From contig CM067507.1 of the NCBI GenBank assembly GCA_034509495.1, forward strand, positions 34,899,460 through 34,963,459: a stretch of DNA of 64,000 nt, in the 5' to 3' direction. The stretch is from Acestrorhynchus altus (taxonomy: Eukaryota; Chordata; Actinopteri; Characiformes; Acestrorhynchidae). A program made the translations under genes and the position numbers. The notes beneath the pieces were generated by a model. It saw nothing but the letters and a program-made list of their open reading frames with translations, was not told the origin of the DNA and searched no databases. Below are positions 12,534 through 24,848 of the stretch, piece after piece (within the stretch, counting starts at the first letter, position 1; every line of letters begins with the position of its first letter).

Positions 12534-13425
12534 TGTTGTTCTGGTTTAAAATCTGTTGCTGTCTAATTTAGTCAACTTGGAGAAGTTGGACATCACTGAC
12601 GTATTTGTCCTAGAAAGCTGTGCAAAAGTATGTGATGAAAGTGATGGAAGAACAGTGTGATGAGGTTCAAAGTGATGACCGATGGGCTTGGTTCTCGAAC
12701 TTTTGGCTCACTCCCTTTTTGTGTGGTTATTTGTAACACTTTCAGCCAGGCCTGTATTTTTACACACAGGAAGGAGATGAGCTCAGCCAGTGTGGCTTCT
12801 CACTTCCCTCCCTGTGCCAGCTGCTCGACTGCTCGGCCGTGAACTTCTGTTTACCCTGATGAAGAAACTGCTGCCATGGCTCAAACAAACACACTCTCTC
12901 CATCAACACTGTCTTTCCATGGGCTGTGTGTTTGGGTGTGTGTTAACACTCCAGTCATCAAGTCTCTGTTCCTGTAGCTCCAGCACCTACTTTTACGCAT
13001 TACGTTTGCCGCCTCTGGTGCTCTTACACGGGGAGACGTACATGGGAGAACTGCATCTTTGTCCAAACATACTGGTAGTGCATGAGGACTCTTCTGACCA
13101 CCAGAAGTGCATTGGTCATTCTTTAGATATCACCATAATGCATCTACCCACACTTTCCGGCCCTGTTTACTGGTTAAGGTTGAGGCTTTGGAAAGCTCCC
13201 AGTTTGGGCAGTAAATGCTTCCTTCCTCAGTTAAACACCAATATTAGGACAAACACCTGTACAAGCCGTAGTTTTTCATCACTGTGTCCCTCTCACGAAC
13301 CCTCCTCATGGGTGACTAGTGTTATTTAGGAGGAACTATCTTGGAACCAAGCTTTGTTCTTCAAACTAGCTCACAAGATCTTCTTCAAAATGTGAAATTC
13401 AGAATCAACCATAACATTGTCCGTC

Positions 13426-13595
13426 ACCGTCCACTCAACAGACTGTAGTGTCTCCACCTTGTAGATGTAAAGTCAGGGACAGAAACTCATCCGTTTCTGT
13501 AGTTTGTGTTTGTCTTCTTCTATCTGACCACAGGACACGGTAGGCTGGATATTTCTGTTTGATGGACTGTTCTCAGTCCAGCACTTGACGCTCAG
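13426..13595. mobile_element. foldback MITE family B, core fragment
   Basis: Carries only the core: tgtctccaccttgtagatgt and gatggactgttctcagtcc. Confidence 0.6.
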
Positions 13596-15409
13596 GTGTC
13601 TTAATCTGAACAATAGAATTGTGATTCAGGGATCTGTTGCAGTATGAGTTTGTAGAGTTGCCCTCTGCTGACGGTGTTCAGCCTTGGGTTAGGTAAGATG
13701 AAGTTCTAAGCTGTTCAACTGGACCAGATCCAACACCAGCTCTCAGGAGTTTATCTCCAAACCCTCCGTCATTCACTGAGCTACCTGGTTCAACCCCGTA
13801 GCTCAACGCTGACTCTGCTCGATTTCTGCCTTGAGGGTTTGTGCGTTCTGGAATGAAACACAAGCTAGGCATAGTAATTGTTCCATTTCCTGCTGGATGG
13901 AAGTGTATCTGTTTAACATGGTCCTCTGTTCTGCAGAGCAGAATCCAGATTCGCTGGACTATGGAATGGAAACCTCACTTCTCTATCCATGAGTGCATAC
14001 TTTTACACTTGTAGTTGGAGGTCATGTGTTGAAAAACCCTTGGTAAACAATATTTTGTGTAGGATTGGTTTGTGGCATCTTCTAGCTTCTCTCCAGTGGA
14101 CACAGATGGACAGAAGCTTATTGATCCAAAGGAAATGGTAGCCATTCGTATAATTGTGCATAAATGGGCCATAATAGTCCATATTTACTTTATGTTTTGA
14201 GTATTGTTGATATTGTTGCCCCAACAAATGAAGTATTTTCAAGAATTCCCAATTCCACATCCCATTCAGCCATTCAAAAACTTCTGAAGGTAGTAACTGG
14301 TTGAATCAGGTGGCTGGATTAGGGTTGGATCTAAAGTCTGCAGGAAGTTCTCTCCAGGAGCAGGGTTGGAGACCCCGCATTCAAAGAAAATACAGTATTT
14401 ATAAACACAGTCTGTTAATATCGAATGAATATGTTACTTAATATAATGAAAGTTATTAGAATTCCTGCTTTGCTCCACCCCTAAAAGAAAAGGACACACT
14501 GTACACATTCATTTCTGGACAAGCTGAGAGATACAGAAGCTTCATCTGAGGTGAAGGTGAAAGAATGTGGAGTAATATTACAGGACCTGGCACTAACATG
14601 ACTAGTATGGGTTACAGTATGTTGCATTACACAGCTGGGTGTTGGGACACTGTTCTCCCTACAGTCAGTGGAGCAACACAGTGATCCTACCAGTGCAACA
14701 TAATGTTGCTTTGAATTGACGTAATAGTCCTGCTTTGCTTACTTATTTTGGAGTTGGATGCTGAATGGATATCGTGTTGTCGTAGTTGCCGGGCGTGGTC
14801 CTGCTTTGATTTTGTCTGCATTAACCAAGTGATATTGCATGTGAGACGGACAGACGGACGCATAGATGGACAGACAGTCAAACACAGCTCTGTTCAGACT
14901 TCACATCGCAGAGAGAGGAATGAATGGAATCCTGTGTTGGCCGCGGCTCTGTAGACACTGTTGCTCTTTCATGTCCGAGTCCGGCAGCTGCGTCCAGAGC
15001 AGCCGGTTGGCCTGCGTGTGTATTTTGTATAAAGGCATGTCAGTGTATCACTGTACATCAGACCGCAGGTGGGGATTCAACTACGTCAGCTTTGGGATGT
15101 TGCCTTCAGTCATCATTTATTATACAGATATTTAACGAAGTCTCGTATGTGCACATTAACATATCGGGCTGCTTTATAATATCGTTCCTCCAGTCACATT
15201 TATTTATTTCGTATGTTAAAATAGAAACCTGAGATGTATGTATTGGTGTACATACCCGACGAACCTGATGAAGAAACATTCATAGAAGCTATAGATTATT
15301 TCTGCGTCTGTCTGGCTGTTCATCATGTGGGGAAAACATACTTATTTAAATGAGTATAATGTCAATAAGTACATGCAAATATTTTATCGCTGTCCTGTGA
15401 TAATTTCTC

Positions 15410-15535
15410 TATAGCTGCTGGTTGCTAAGGTGTTGTCAGGTTGTTGCTAGGGTGGTGCTCCCAGGCTGTTGCTAAGCTGTTGCCAGGGTCTGATAACTGT
15501 TGTTATGGTCTGACTGCTGCTGTTGTAGTCCGAGT
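15410..15535 (+). repeat. short degenerate GTTGCTA repeat
   Basis: Repeats of ggttgctaaggtgttg, ggctgttgctaagctgttgc and similar. Confidence 0.5.
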
Positions 15536-15539
15536 GCTG

Positions 15540-15845
15540 TAGTCAGCACTGCAGTCACACTGACATGGAGGTGGTGTGTTAGTGTGTGTTGCGCTGCTAT
15601 ATGAGAGGATCAGACACAGCAGGAGCAACTAGGTAGGAGTGTCCGATCGAGCGGACAGTGAGTGGACACCACCATGTCGGTGTGACCGCAGTGCTGAGAA
15701 TGTCCCATCACCCACATAATAGCTGCTCTGTGGTGGTCCTGTGGGGTCCTGATCATTGAAGATCAGGGTGAAAGGAGGAGAATAACGTCTGCAGAGAAAC
15801 AGATGAACTACAGTCTGTAATTATAGAAGTACAGATGGTTGATGT
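15540..15845. mobile_element. foldback MITE family B, deleted copy
   Basis: Both arms are present with a shortened core. It ends with tgaactacagtctgtaattata, the outer terminal repeat. Confidence 0.7.
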
Positions 15846-16345
15846 CTGTATATCAGTGTATGTGAAGTCTGTGTGTAGTTAAGAGGAAGTGCGTTGTTAG
15901 GGAGAATGGGAATTTCCTCTGCTGTGCTTAAATGGTTCACTTTGTCTTTATTGTTGTAAGAAGTGATTATTCATTCACGGTGTAATTTTATTTGCCGAGC
16001 AGAATGTCGGTTGGTGTTATTCACCCAGTCAGCGGCGCACTGCTGGTTTAATGATTCAGCTGTGAAGCCTGCACTACAGCGCACCACGCACTGCTAACCA
16101 AGCACCCAGCTGCTTCATTCCCCTCTGATACATTCAACGTCTATTACTCTCAGTTCTGCCCTGCAGTTACGTAAATATGGGGTCATTTTATCTGGATTAT
16201 TTGTCAGTCATGACTGAAACAGGCGGGTTGTATTGTGGGGTATAAAAGTGTTTCCATGTGTTCTCTTTTTGACCGTCAGAATGTGGACGTTGTTCTGGGA
16301 CAGTCATTGCATTTAGATGGTAAAAGTCAGAAATAATGATAACTA

Positions 16346-16608
16346 GGGATTAGGGAGCAGCCGTGGTCTGGTCTGGTGGTTTGGGAACCAGCCTTGTGAC
16401 TGGAAGGTCGCCGGTTTGAATCCCTGAACTGGCAGGATGTGCCTGACGTGCCCTTGGGCAAGACACTGAACTACCCAGCTGCTCCCTGGGCACTGTGGAT
16501 AGGGCTGCCCACCGCTCCGGGCACGTGTGCTCACTGCCCTCTGGTGTGTGAAACATGAACACGTGGTTCATGTCGCTCTTGTTGCTGAATGCAATCAGTT
16601 ACTCCAAA
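16346..16608 (+). mobile_element. tRNA-derived SINE with poly-A tail
   Basis: It starts gggagcagccgtggtctgg, has B-box ggtttgaatcc (16412-16422), a body with gggcaagacactgaac and tgtggatagggctgccc, and ends in an A11 tail (16597-16607). It looks full length. Fragments of the same family occur at 20463-20500, 21600-21712 and 41165-41283. Confidence 0.8.
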
Positions 16609-16702
16609 AAAAAAAAGCAGGATAAACTCTTTTTTTATACCCTTGATTTCAGAAGAAGTGGTGAATGAGCAGGCGTCCCAATACTTCTGTCCATATAGTA
16701 AT
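16608..16702 (-). mobile_element. MITE family A terminal fragment
   Basis: Reads gaatgagcaggcgtcccaa and tacttctgtccatatagt, the terminal inverted repeat side. It abuts the poly-A of the SINE at 16346-16608. Confidence 0.65.
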
Positions 16703-16950
16703 TCTCTCACCAGAGCTGCGGCATGCAGTTAGTCTTGTAACGTGCAGTAATTGATTTAGTTAGCTTGTGTATCAGCTGTGTAAAGGGATTTATCGGACTG
16801 GCAGTGAGACGAGCAGTTTTTTTAATTCTACGTGATGGACATTCAAGCTGCAGATACATGCTCATAATTAGATTTTAGGGCCTCTTATTGACCCTCCTCT
16901 GCTGTAGCATCATGGCTTATCTGTCTCTGTTATCGTCTTTTGTTTAACAG

Positions 16951-17127
16951 ACAGTGGACATTCACAAGGAGAAGGTGGCCAGGCGAGAGATTGGTATTCT
17001 GACCACGAACAAAAACACATCGAGGACCCATAAGATCATCGCACCAGCCAACATGGAGAGGCCGGTGAGGTACATCAGGAAACCCATCGACTACACCATG
17101 CTGGATGACGTGGGCCATGGAGTCAAG
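16951..17127 (+). CDS. abi1: abi1 exon, homeodomain-homologous region
   Basis: This 177-nt exon has 59 codons and phases 0-0. The acceptor is tgtttaacag and the donor is AAG|gtacac. It begins TVDIHKEKVARREIG and ends DDVGHGVK, nearly identical to human residues 96-154. It is the first abi1 exon in the window. The preceding exon, which should end in the ISQ equivalent, was not found in 1-16950. Confidence 0.97.
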
Positions 17128-17513
17128 GTACACAGTGCTCTATCACTGGTAGTTCTGAAATGTTCCCTACGCCACTGGCTGCAGCACAAGCCCAAACTGT
17201 GACCCATCCACCCCCATGTTTAACAGTTGGAAATGTGTTCTTTTTCATGAAATTCTGCACGTTATCCATATATACTTTAGATAAAGTCCTCAGGACTTGT
17301 TTCCAAACTTGTTTAGATGTTCATTTGAAAACCCCTGACCCTGATTTTACTGGTGTTAATCATATTTCAGCAGGTTTAAATATGTTGTGTCCATTTATAC
17401 TAGTTTTTTTTGCTCAGACGTTTAAAAAGTGATATTTTGATTCATTTATTGAAAAGAACGTCATGGCTTTTAGAGATCAGTTCAGTTGAACTATTCACAG
17501 TAAGAGACATTTA

Positions 17514-17567
<54 letters not shown>

Positions 17568-17972
17568 GTGGAGGGGGGTGAGAGAGATATTTGTGGTGCT
17601 CAATGGGGCGTGACCTGTACAGAGAGTGACCCTGGGGAGTTTCGGGAGTGGGTGTATAAAATATTTTTAAAACGCTACTTCCAGGTTTTAAAACGCTCGT
17701 ACATTAACTGCCTTGTTGTTTTTAAGACCCTCTGTGTGCTGTTAACAACTCTCAGTTGTCTTCCTTCTCAGCGAAGCTGAGCCCGACAGACTCGGGAGTA
17801 TTTAACGAACCCACATCGCCACACCCATTGGCTTTGTGGGTAATTTCTCTTTTGCGTATGCACTGTGTAGGAAGATACTGAAAAATGCAGAATAATTCAT
17901 AGTGGATACTGAATTTTTCATAGTAGATATTGAATAATATATTGTAGATAGTGGATAATTCATAGCGTACGC

Positions 17973-18043
<71 letters not shown>

Positions 18044-19950
18044 TCCACAGCGTAGATTTGCAGTAGATATTGAATAATACATAGTGGATACTGATGAATT
18101 TTATAGTGGATACTAAATAATTCATTCATCATCTTCCTCCTGACTTCTGTTGTGTGTATAATAGATTTGTTGTTCCTTTATGAAGTAAAGAAATTCAGGA
18201 ATATTCACGTGAGTTCTGCCTTTACTGTAGAAGAATAAGGAATAAAGAAGGATTCAGTAAAAGGTTCACATCCTGAAAGTGACCCCAGTTCTGCTGGTTA
18301 CTGCGAAGTTCCATTTATAGTGAACAAAAGTAGCATAACTGACAGAACCATTCCTCTAAACCGTATCTCCTGCAGACAGACAGTGATTTGACAGCAGCTG
18401 AACCTTCTGTAATCAGGTTTGGACATCTCTCCAAAGCTGCCGTTCCCTCTCCTCCCATCCATCATCCAATCCACTGGTGCCATCACTCCAATTCAATTAG
18501 GCCGCTGCTGGTGTCCTTAGAGTAGTGATGGCCACTGGAAAGACTGTATAAAAGCCATCACGCCGGCCTCAATTGAGCAGAGCACAGATCACAGGGCCTG
18601 TGATTATTTCATCTAGTGTGCAGCGTCAAGGCTCGGAAATGGCCCATTATCATCTCATGTTCGAGTAGTTCTTTCAAAAGCTGACGCTGAGCACGAAATG
18701 GAAAGTTGTCATTTATGCTGTCCAAGCAATCTGCCTCAGTGGAAAGTGCTCCATGGGGAATTTGGGCCTTTCTGTTCTAAAGCAAATGGTGTTAGTAGAT
18801 GATATGTGGCAGATGTGGGGTTTAATTTATTCAGAACTGGGCGAGGACGAACAGTACAGCCGATTAGAGGTGTTCCAATGAGGTGATACAATTTTAGAAC
18901 CAATTATAATAATATAATAATAATAATTTAAACACTCTACTATATGAAACAGCTAAATGTCCAGAGGACTGCAAGGACCTTCAGTTTATGACACTTCAAA
19001 TCCATTGTGGAATTTTGTAGAAGTGGTATTTTGTGGAAATCCATTTGTTTTCTATTGACGCAGTAATGCAAGTGCCACTGGCAGCAACACAAACCTATAG
19101 CATGATACAGCCACCCCCATGCTTCACAGCAAGGTGTTCATTCATTTGTTTGGCCAATGCAAAAAAGCATTGTGGTGTTTTTAATTGCCTCCAGGTCATC
19201 TTACTGAACAACTGCTTTAAGATCTATTCACTGGTTTGTGTCACGGTAGGTGGATTTCGAGGTGTATTTGAATCGTTCACCTGTTGTCGAAGAAACCGTT
19301 CTCTTCACAGCTTCAGCCTTCAAACGTATACTTGTACATTTGCGTCCAGGACTTCCAGAATCTATTCTTTCCTTTTTCAGTTCAATATTGTCAGTGTCAC
19401 TGGTTGCAAAACCAAAGGAAGATGTATCTACCCTGCTTCACAGTTGGCAGGGTGTTCTTTTCATGAATAATAGGCTACACAAAACCAGTGTTAAACTGTT
19501 GATATGGACAAAATTATTGTGACACCCCCTCATTCATTCTTTCTACTGAAATCAACTACATTTTGGTGCCTTGCTGTGAGGATTTGATTGCGTTCAGCAA
19601 TAAGAGCAGTAGTGAGTTCAGGATGTTACATGGTCTTCACCGCACGTGATCCTCAACTCCCCGGATCTGGGGAACAGGATGGAGCTCCAGAGAACACAGT
19701 TCCACTGCTCCACAGCTCAATGTTGAGGGGGCTTTATAACACTCTAGCCCAAGCCTTGCATTAGGCATGGTTCCAATTTATTGATGCCTATCTGCTAACA
19801 CAGATGGGCACAACATGAAGACAAGCCTGTGTTGATGAGGCAGTTTTAAGTTCAGCTTTTTCCAGCAGTGAAACAGTGACGTGGTGTTACAACCACATGA
19901 TTAAACAGTCAGGTTTTCTTAGATGCTAGCTGTTTCAGTTCTCAGTGTAA

Positions 19951-20040
<90 letters not shown>

Positions 20041-20592
20041 AATCTGGCTGTCTGGATTTTGAGTCTTGTTGGTGTGAATGAGGGATTAGAGGGATGATGT
20101 GTGTGAATGATGAGCTATCGCTGTCTGACAGACCTCCCTCAAGACCATCACCCAAACCTGATCCATGTCACTCACAAACAGGAGCCAGTCAGAACATGAA
20201 CGGTGTAAAAGACATTGTAGATAAATGTCTTCTAGTTTTTCGAGGGGGATTTGTCCCACTACACCTTTGGTTTGTGCTTCTTCAGGAGGTTGGATCAGTA
20301 TTCTCTGGTGGTGTTTTCTGGACTCCATTCTGTTCTGTATCCATTTAACGATCCTAATGCTACTGGCAGCAACACAGACCCAAAGTTCAATGCACCCACC
20401 CCCACGCTTCACAGTTAGCGAGGTTTTTGTTTATAAATTCGTTCAAGGTCTGTCCACAAACGCTGTAGGAAACCAGCCTTGTGACTGGAAGGTTGCTGGT
20501 TGAGGAGGACTGATTCCTGTAGGTCTATGAACACCTTTCTCTATCTAAACAGTCTTATATAGTTTTGTGATTCATTACATCAATAACTGTTT

Positions 20593-20654
<62 letters not shown>

Positions 20655-22322
20655 AGACACATTTTTGACTCCTGCTGAAAGTCTGAGTCATTGGTCAGGG
20701 GGATTAGAGCCTCCTCGCCCAGACTCTTCCACTGACTGTTCGCTATATTATTACGAAATATGAGATTTACTTCCCCAGTCAGCTGATACTTAATATACTC
20801 AATGGCTTCAGAAACCTGGAAGGGTTGTCGGGTGTGTTTCAGAGGATTTTTTTTTTGGCTGAATCTTCTAATTACATTTTCCATCACTTACATTCCGGTA
20901 GTTATGTTCCAGCTTCCACTCTGAATTTTTTTTTTTTTTGGCCATTTTCCCAATTTTTCACCCCTAGTAATTATAGATGTGCCGATTACCCATCCCCCCT
21001 AAGTAGCCTCCCACATTACATGCCCTGCTCTCGACACTAGGGGGAGAGATCGTCCACATGTTTCCTCCGAGTCATGTGACAATAACCTACCACCTCTTTT
21101 CGAACTGTCGCCATTTGTATCGTTGCCGGGCCGCCATCGCGCTTGGAGGAGAACGCCGGATCCCCGGATCTGACGCAATGGACGGCAGACGCCTGCGTCG
21201 ACCAGCAGCGCACTTGTGAGATGTGGGAAGAGCGCCATCTTCCCACCCCCCTGAGGGAGAGCAAACCATTTTCTCTCCCTCTGGACCCCAGATGCCAGTG
21301 GTGAGCAGCATGAACCTGGATTCGAACCAGCGACTCCAGGATGGTGGTAGCCCGCTACACCACTACTATGAATTTGATGTTGTGTGTCATAACAAAAATC
21401 CTAGCACTTACTGGGTACTCCTGGTTGTGTCTTTGACATTGTTAGATAGGATTCCGACCTTAAGTCCATTAAAGTTACATCAACTGTTACAGTGGCTGAA
21501 AGTGTGCTGACTGAATGAGCAGGTCATCAGTAGCAGTCGTCAGCAGTGAGCTTTACAGTAGACCCGTAGATCCTCCACTTTAACCCCTCCATGCACTGAA
21601 TTCACACACGAGGAGGCAGTGAGCAAACATGCCTGGAGTGGTTGGCAACCCATCCACGGTGCCCAGCAGCTCAGCCATGTCCAGTCAATCTTCCAGTCAC
21701 AAGGCTTTAATTGCGCTGGAGATACAGGTTCTTCCTTAAGGCTGCTGTTATAATCTATAGCGATTGTCAGTGTTTCTTCTTATTCTAATGAATTCTAATG
21801 ATCGTATGTGTAATTCATTAATTTTTCATTCATTAATCCACCGTGAAAGTGCAAGTCAGTGTTCAAGTGGTCTCACGCCTGTTTAAATGGGTTTGTTTTC
21901 CCAGTTTCCAGCCCAGCATGTATTATTGATGAAGCCCTGGACTCACGGCTTGACAGAGCACTGAGCACTGCCTCCACACCAACGGCCTCCGACCAGCGAC
22001 TCCTCTCTGTTTAGTTTGCTCATCCCTGTTGCAGCGTTTCGGCTTAGCTGTGAATTCCGTACGAGCGTTTCCGAAATGAAAGATTAGTTTGTCTCCTGGG
22101 GTATATTGGAGGGTTCACAGGAAGGATTTGGAATGGTTAAAGAATCCATGCTCTGAACTGCAGGTTAACAGCACCTCAGACAATGACAGCTTAGTGGGCA
22201 GACAGAGATTTAGAGTCGGGAGGCAACGGTTTGTGCTGCCGGGTTTAGACTTGACTGTAAAACTGTGTTTGTAAAGCAGGACAGCAGCGTTGGAGTGGGG
22301 CTCGTTCTTTGCCTTGGGCTTG

Positions 22323-22407
<85 letters not shown>

Positions 22408-24292
22408 TTGACTGTTCTGTTGATTCTTGCAGGTGTTTAGTTGTTTCTTAGGCTTTGTTGAAACAGCAGGAAACGTGGCCCAATTCTGAGTATCTCCCCA
22501 AATCATTTTTTTAGGCTGTACTGAAGGAGAAAATCTAGAAATTGTGGCCAAAAACCTCGACTTCAGCAAAATCTCACAATATATCACTTTAGAAATAATT
22601 TCTTTGAATATTTTAATTAGTGATTTAATTAGTAATTAAATCATTTAATGGTTTTAGTTTATATATAAGAACAGACACAACCCTGTCCACTTTCTCTATG
22701 AGCTAAATCAGTGGTTGCCAGTGCTGAATGTAGAGGTGGACAAAATCCACCTGGATCTACATCACCAAGAAATGTAGCAGGTATTTCTGTTGGTTTATAA
22801 ATGCAGTACAGTTTTCTGTCCTGTATGTGTTTTAGTGCAGTACTCCGGGAGCTTCAGTTTCTCTTCTCCTACAATAACAGAGTTCCTTTCTCCTAACTCA
22901 TTGCTCGCTCTAACGTTAGTGATTAGAGTCCATCATCTCACTTTATCTGGCTGTTTATTCTGCTTTCTATCTGTTTTCTTTCTCGTAATTAGACTTCATT
23001 TGTTGTTTTCTTTTGTTGTGATGCTATCTGGTGTCAGTACACTGGAGGACACTTTAATCAATATTATAATGAATTGAACGTTTGACATGAATTATGATTA
23101 ATGTTTCATGATTTAATCATATGTGGATGCTTTGATTGATATTATAACTTTTGCCCAGTGATGAGGTTTGTACTGCTCAGCTATTAAAGGTGGGGCTGCC
23201 ACTGTCACCACTCGCTTACTCGGACGTGAAAATGGAGATTCCACATTATTATAGGACTATTTTTTACAGAAAATGAGTAACTGGGATATGGTTCCGATAT
23301 CACCACATGTCGTTCCGTTAATCAACCGACTGCAGAGGTTTCTGAAGGCAGTGTTGGCTAATGCCCAGATCCCTCAATGCAGCAATACTACTGCTGGCGT
23401 TACGGCATTCCAGCCCTCCTCCTGGAGAGCTACAATGCTCAAGTTTCAACTGCAGCCCAACTTTAAGACACTCCATTCAGCTGATCGTCTTCTGAAGGCA
23501 GTAATCTGTTGGATCAGGTGGGGTGGATTAGGGATCCAAAGGTATCTCCCAGGATCAGGGTTTGGGATCACAGGTTTAGTGGCAGTGAAGGATAGGCTGG
23601 ATAGAAGGTAGGCTGGGATGAATCACCTTGACATTGATACCTTAATGAATTTGAAGCTTTAAAGACGTCCAAAACATTAAGGATAACGGCCTCAGAGCTG
23701 GAGAAGCTTGGGAAGAACCAGGCTCACAAGGGGGACCCCTCCTCTGCCCCAACCGCTCATACGGTACTAATAAGGGGACCCTGGACCACCATGTCTGCTG
23801 TAATGGACACCTGTACTGGAGTAATGATGATGGTTTCATGGTGCTCATAATGATAACCAGATGATTCATACCAGTGAAGGCAGGAGGGGCAGCTGGTCTG
23901 TAGGGGACTCCCATCAGTGTCAGTTCGGACCGGTGGGCAGTCTTCAAGGTTGTTACTTTCCTTTCTCATGTTGACGTTAAATTGGAAAGTGGGCGTAGAG
24001 TAAACTACAAAAGAGTAGAAGGTGCTGCAAGAGACTGATTTGATCACAGTGCATAGAACAACTAATTATGGTCAAGTGTGCTTACCGGTTCCCCAATATC
24101 TGAAATATTTTCACAATATTTCACCGCACAGCACCGTCCCTACGTCAGCACAAACAGTTCAACTCATTAACAACATAATGAGGGTTAGTAGTGAAGCTGA
24201 GGTAGATGCTGCTCCTATTCTCCTCTGCTGGGTGTAAACCTTTGGGTTCAGTCTATATTTACTACGTCTTTCAATAAGGTGGGGATTTTGAC

Positions 24293-24341
<49 letters not shown>

Positions 24342-24792
24342 CTCTCTTTTTCTCTCTTCTTTATGCCTACATTAGTGGCTAAAAGCCAAGGTAAGTCCTG
24401 TTTGTCACATGACCCATATTGCTGTAGTTTCCCCAGAACCCATTTGCTTTGTAGCTGTAGCTTTCAGCCCTGTGGTCAGGTTTCTTCAGCTGTGATCATG
24501 TGGCCCGCGTTGTAGGGCTGGGCGATATCATCAGTAAATAAAAAGAAATTTGGCTTGGTTACATGTCGGATTAAATAATGACTTTAATGAGCATCTAATT
24601 CCTAAGATACGTGTAATTGTAATTAATCTTGAGTAATCTTAAGAGCCCATATCATTGAAAATCAAGAATTCTGATTGTTTTTTAATGTGTTTATTGCAAT
24701 AAATAATACAAGCTATATAATATAAAAATGTCCTGTTGCAGGAACAAAGCAACAGAGCATTATTATATAACTGTAAAGGCCCATATCGATTG

Positions 24793-24848
<56 letters not shown>

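Larger units (their letters stand above)
17128..24375 (+). other. abi1 intron before the microexon
   Basis: It contains Tc1 transposase scraps (17155-17236, 19055-19475, 20215-20425), an (AT)n tract flanked by the 21-bp motif (17873-18125), a SINE (20925-21372) and (TG)n/(CA)n tracts. No further exon was seen. Confidence 0.75.

Noticed and set aside
12790..13329. 179-codon ORF on the + strand
   Set aside because: No recognisable domain or conserved motif, Ser/Leu-rich composition expected by chance, and located in an abi1 intron.
21485..21510. cagTGGCTGAAAgtgtgc as an alternative abi1 WLK microexon
   Set aside because: Only three residues match, the continuation is VC-stop, and a full WLKAK with better splice sites exists at 24376.
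22130..22145. TGGTTAAAG as a microexon candidate
   Set aside because: No AG acceptor before it and no donor after it.
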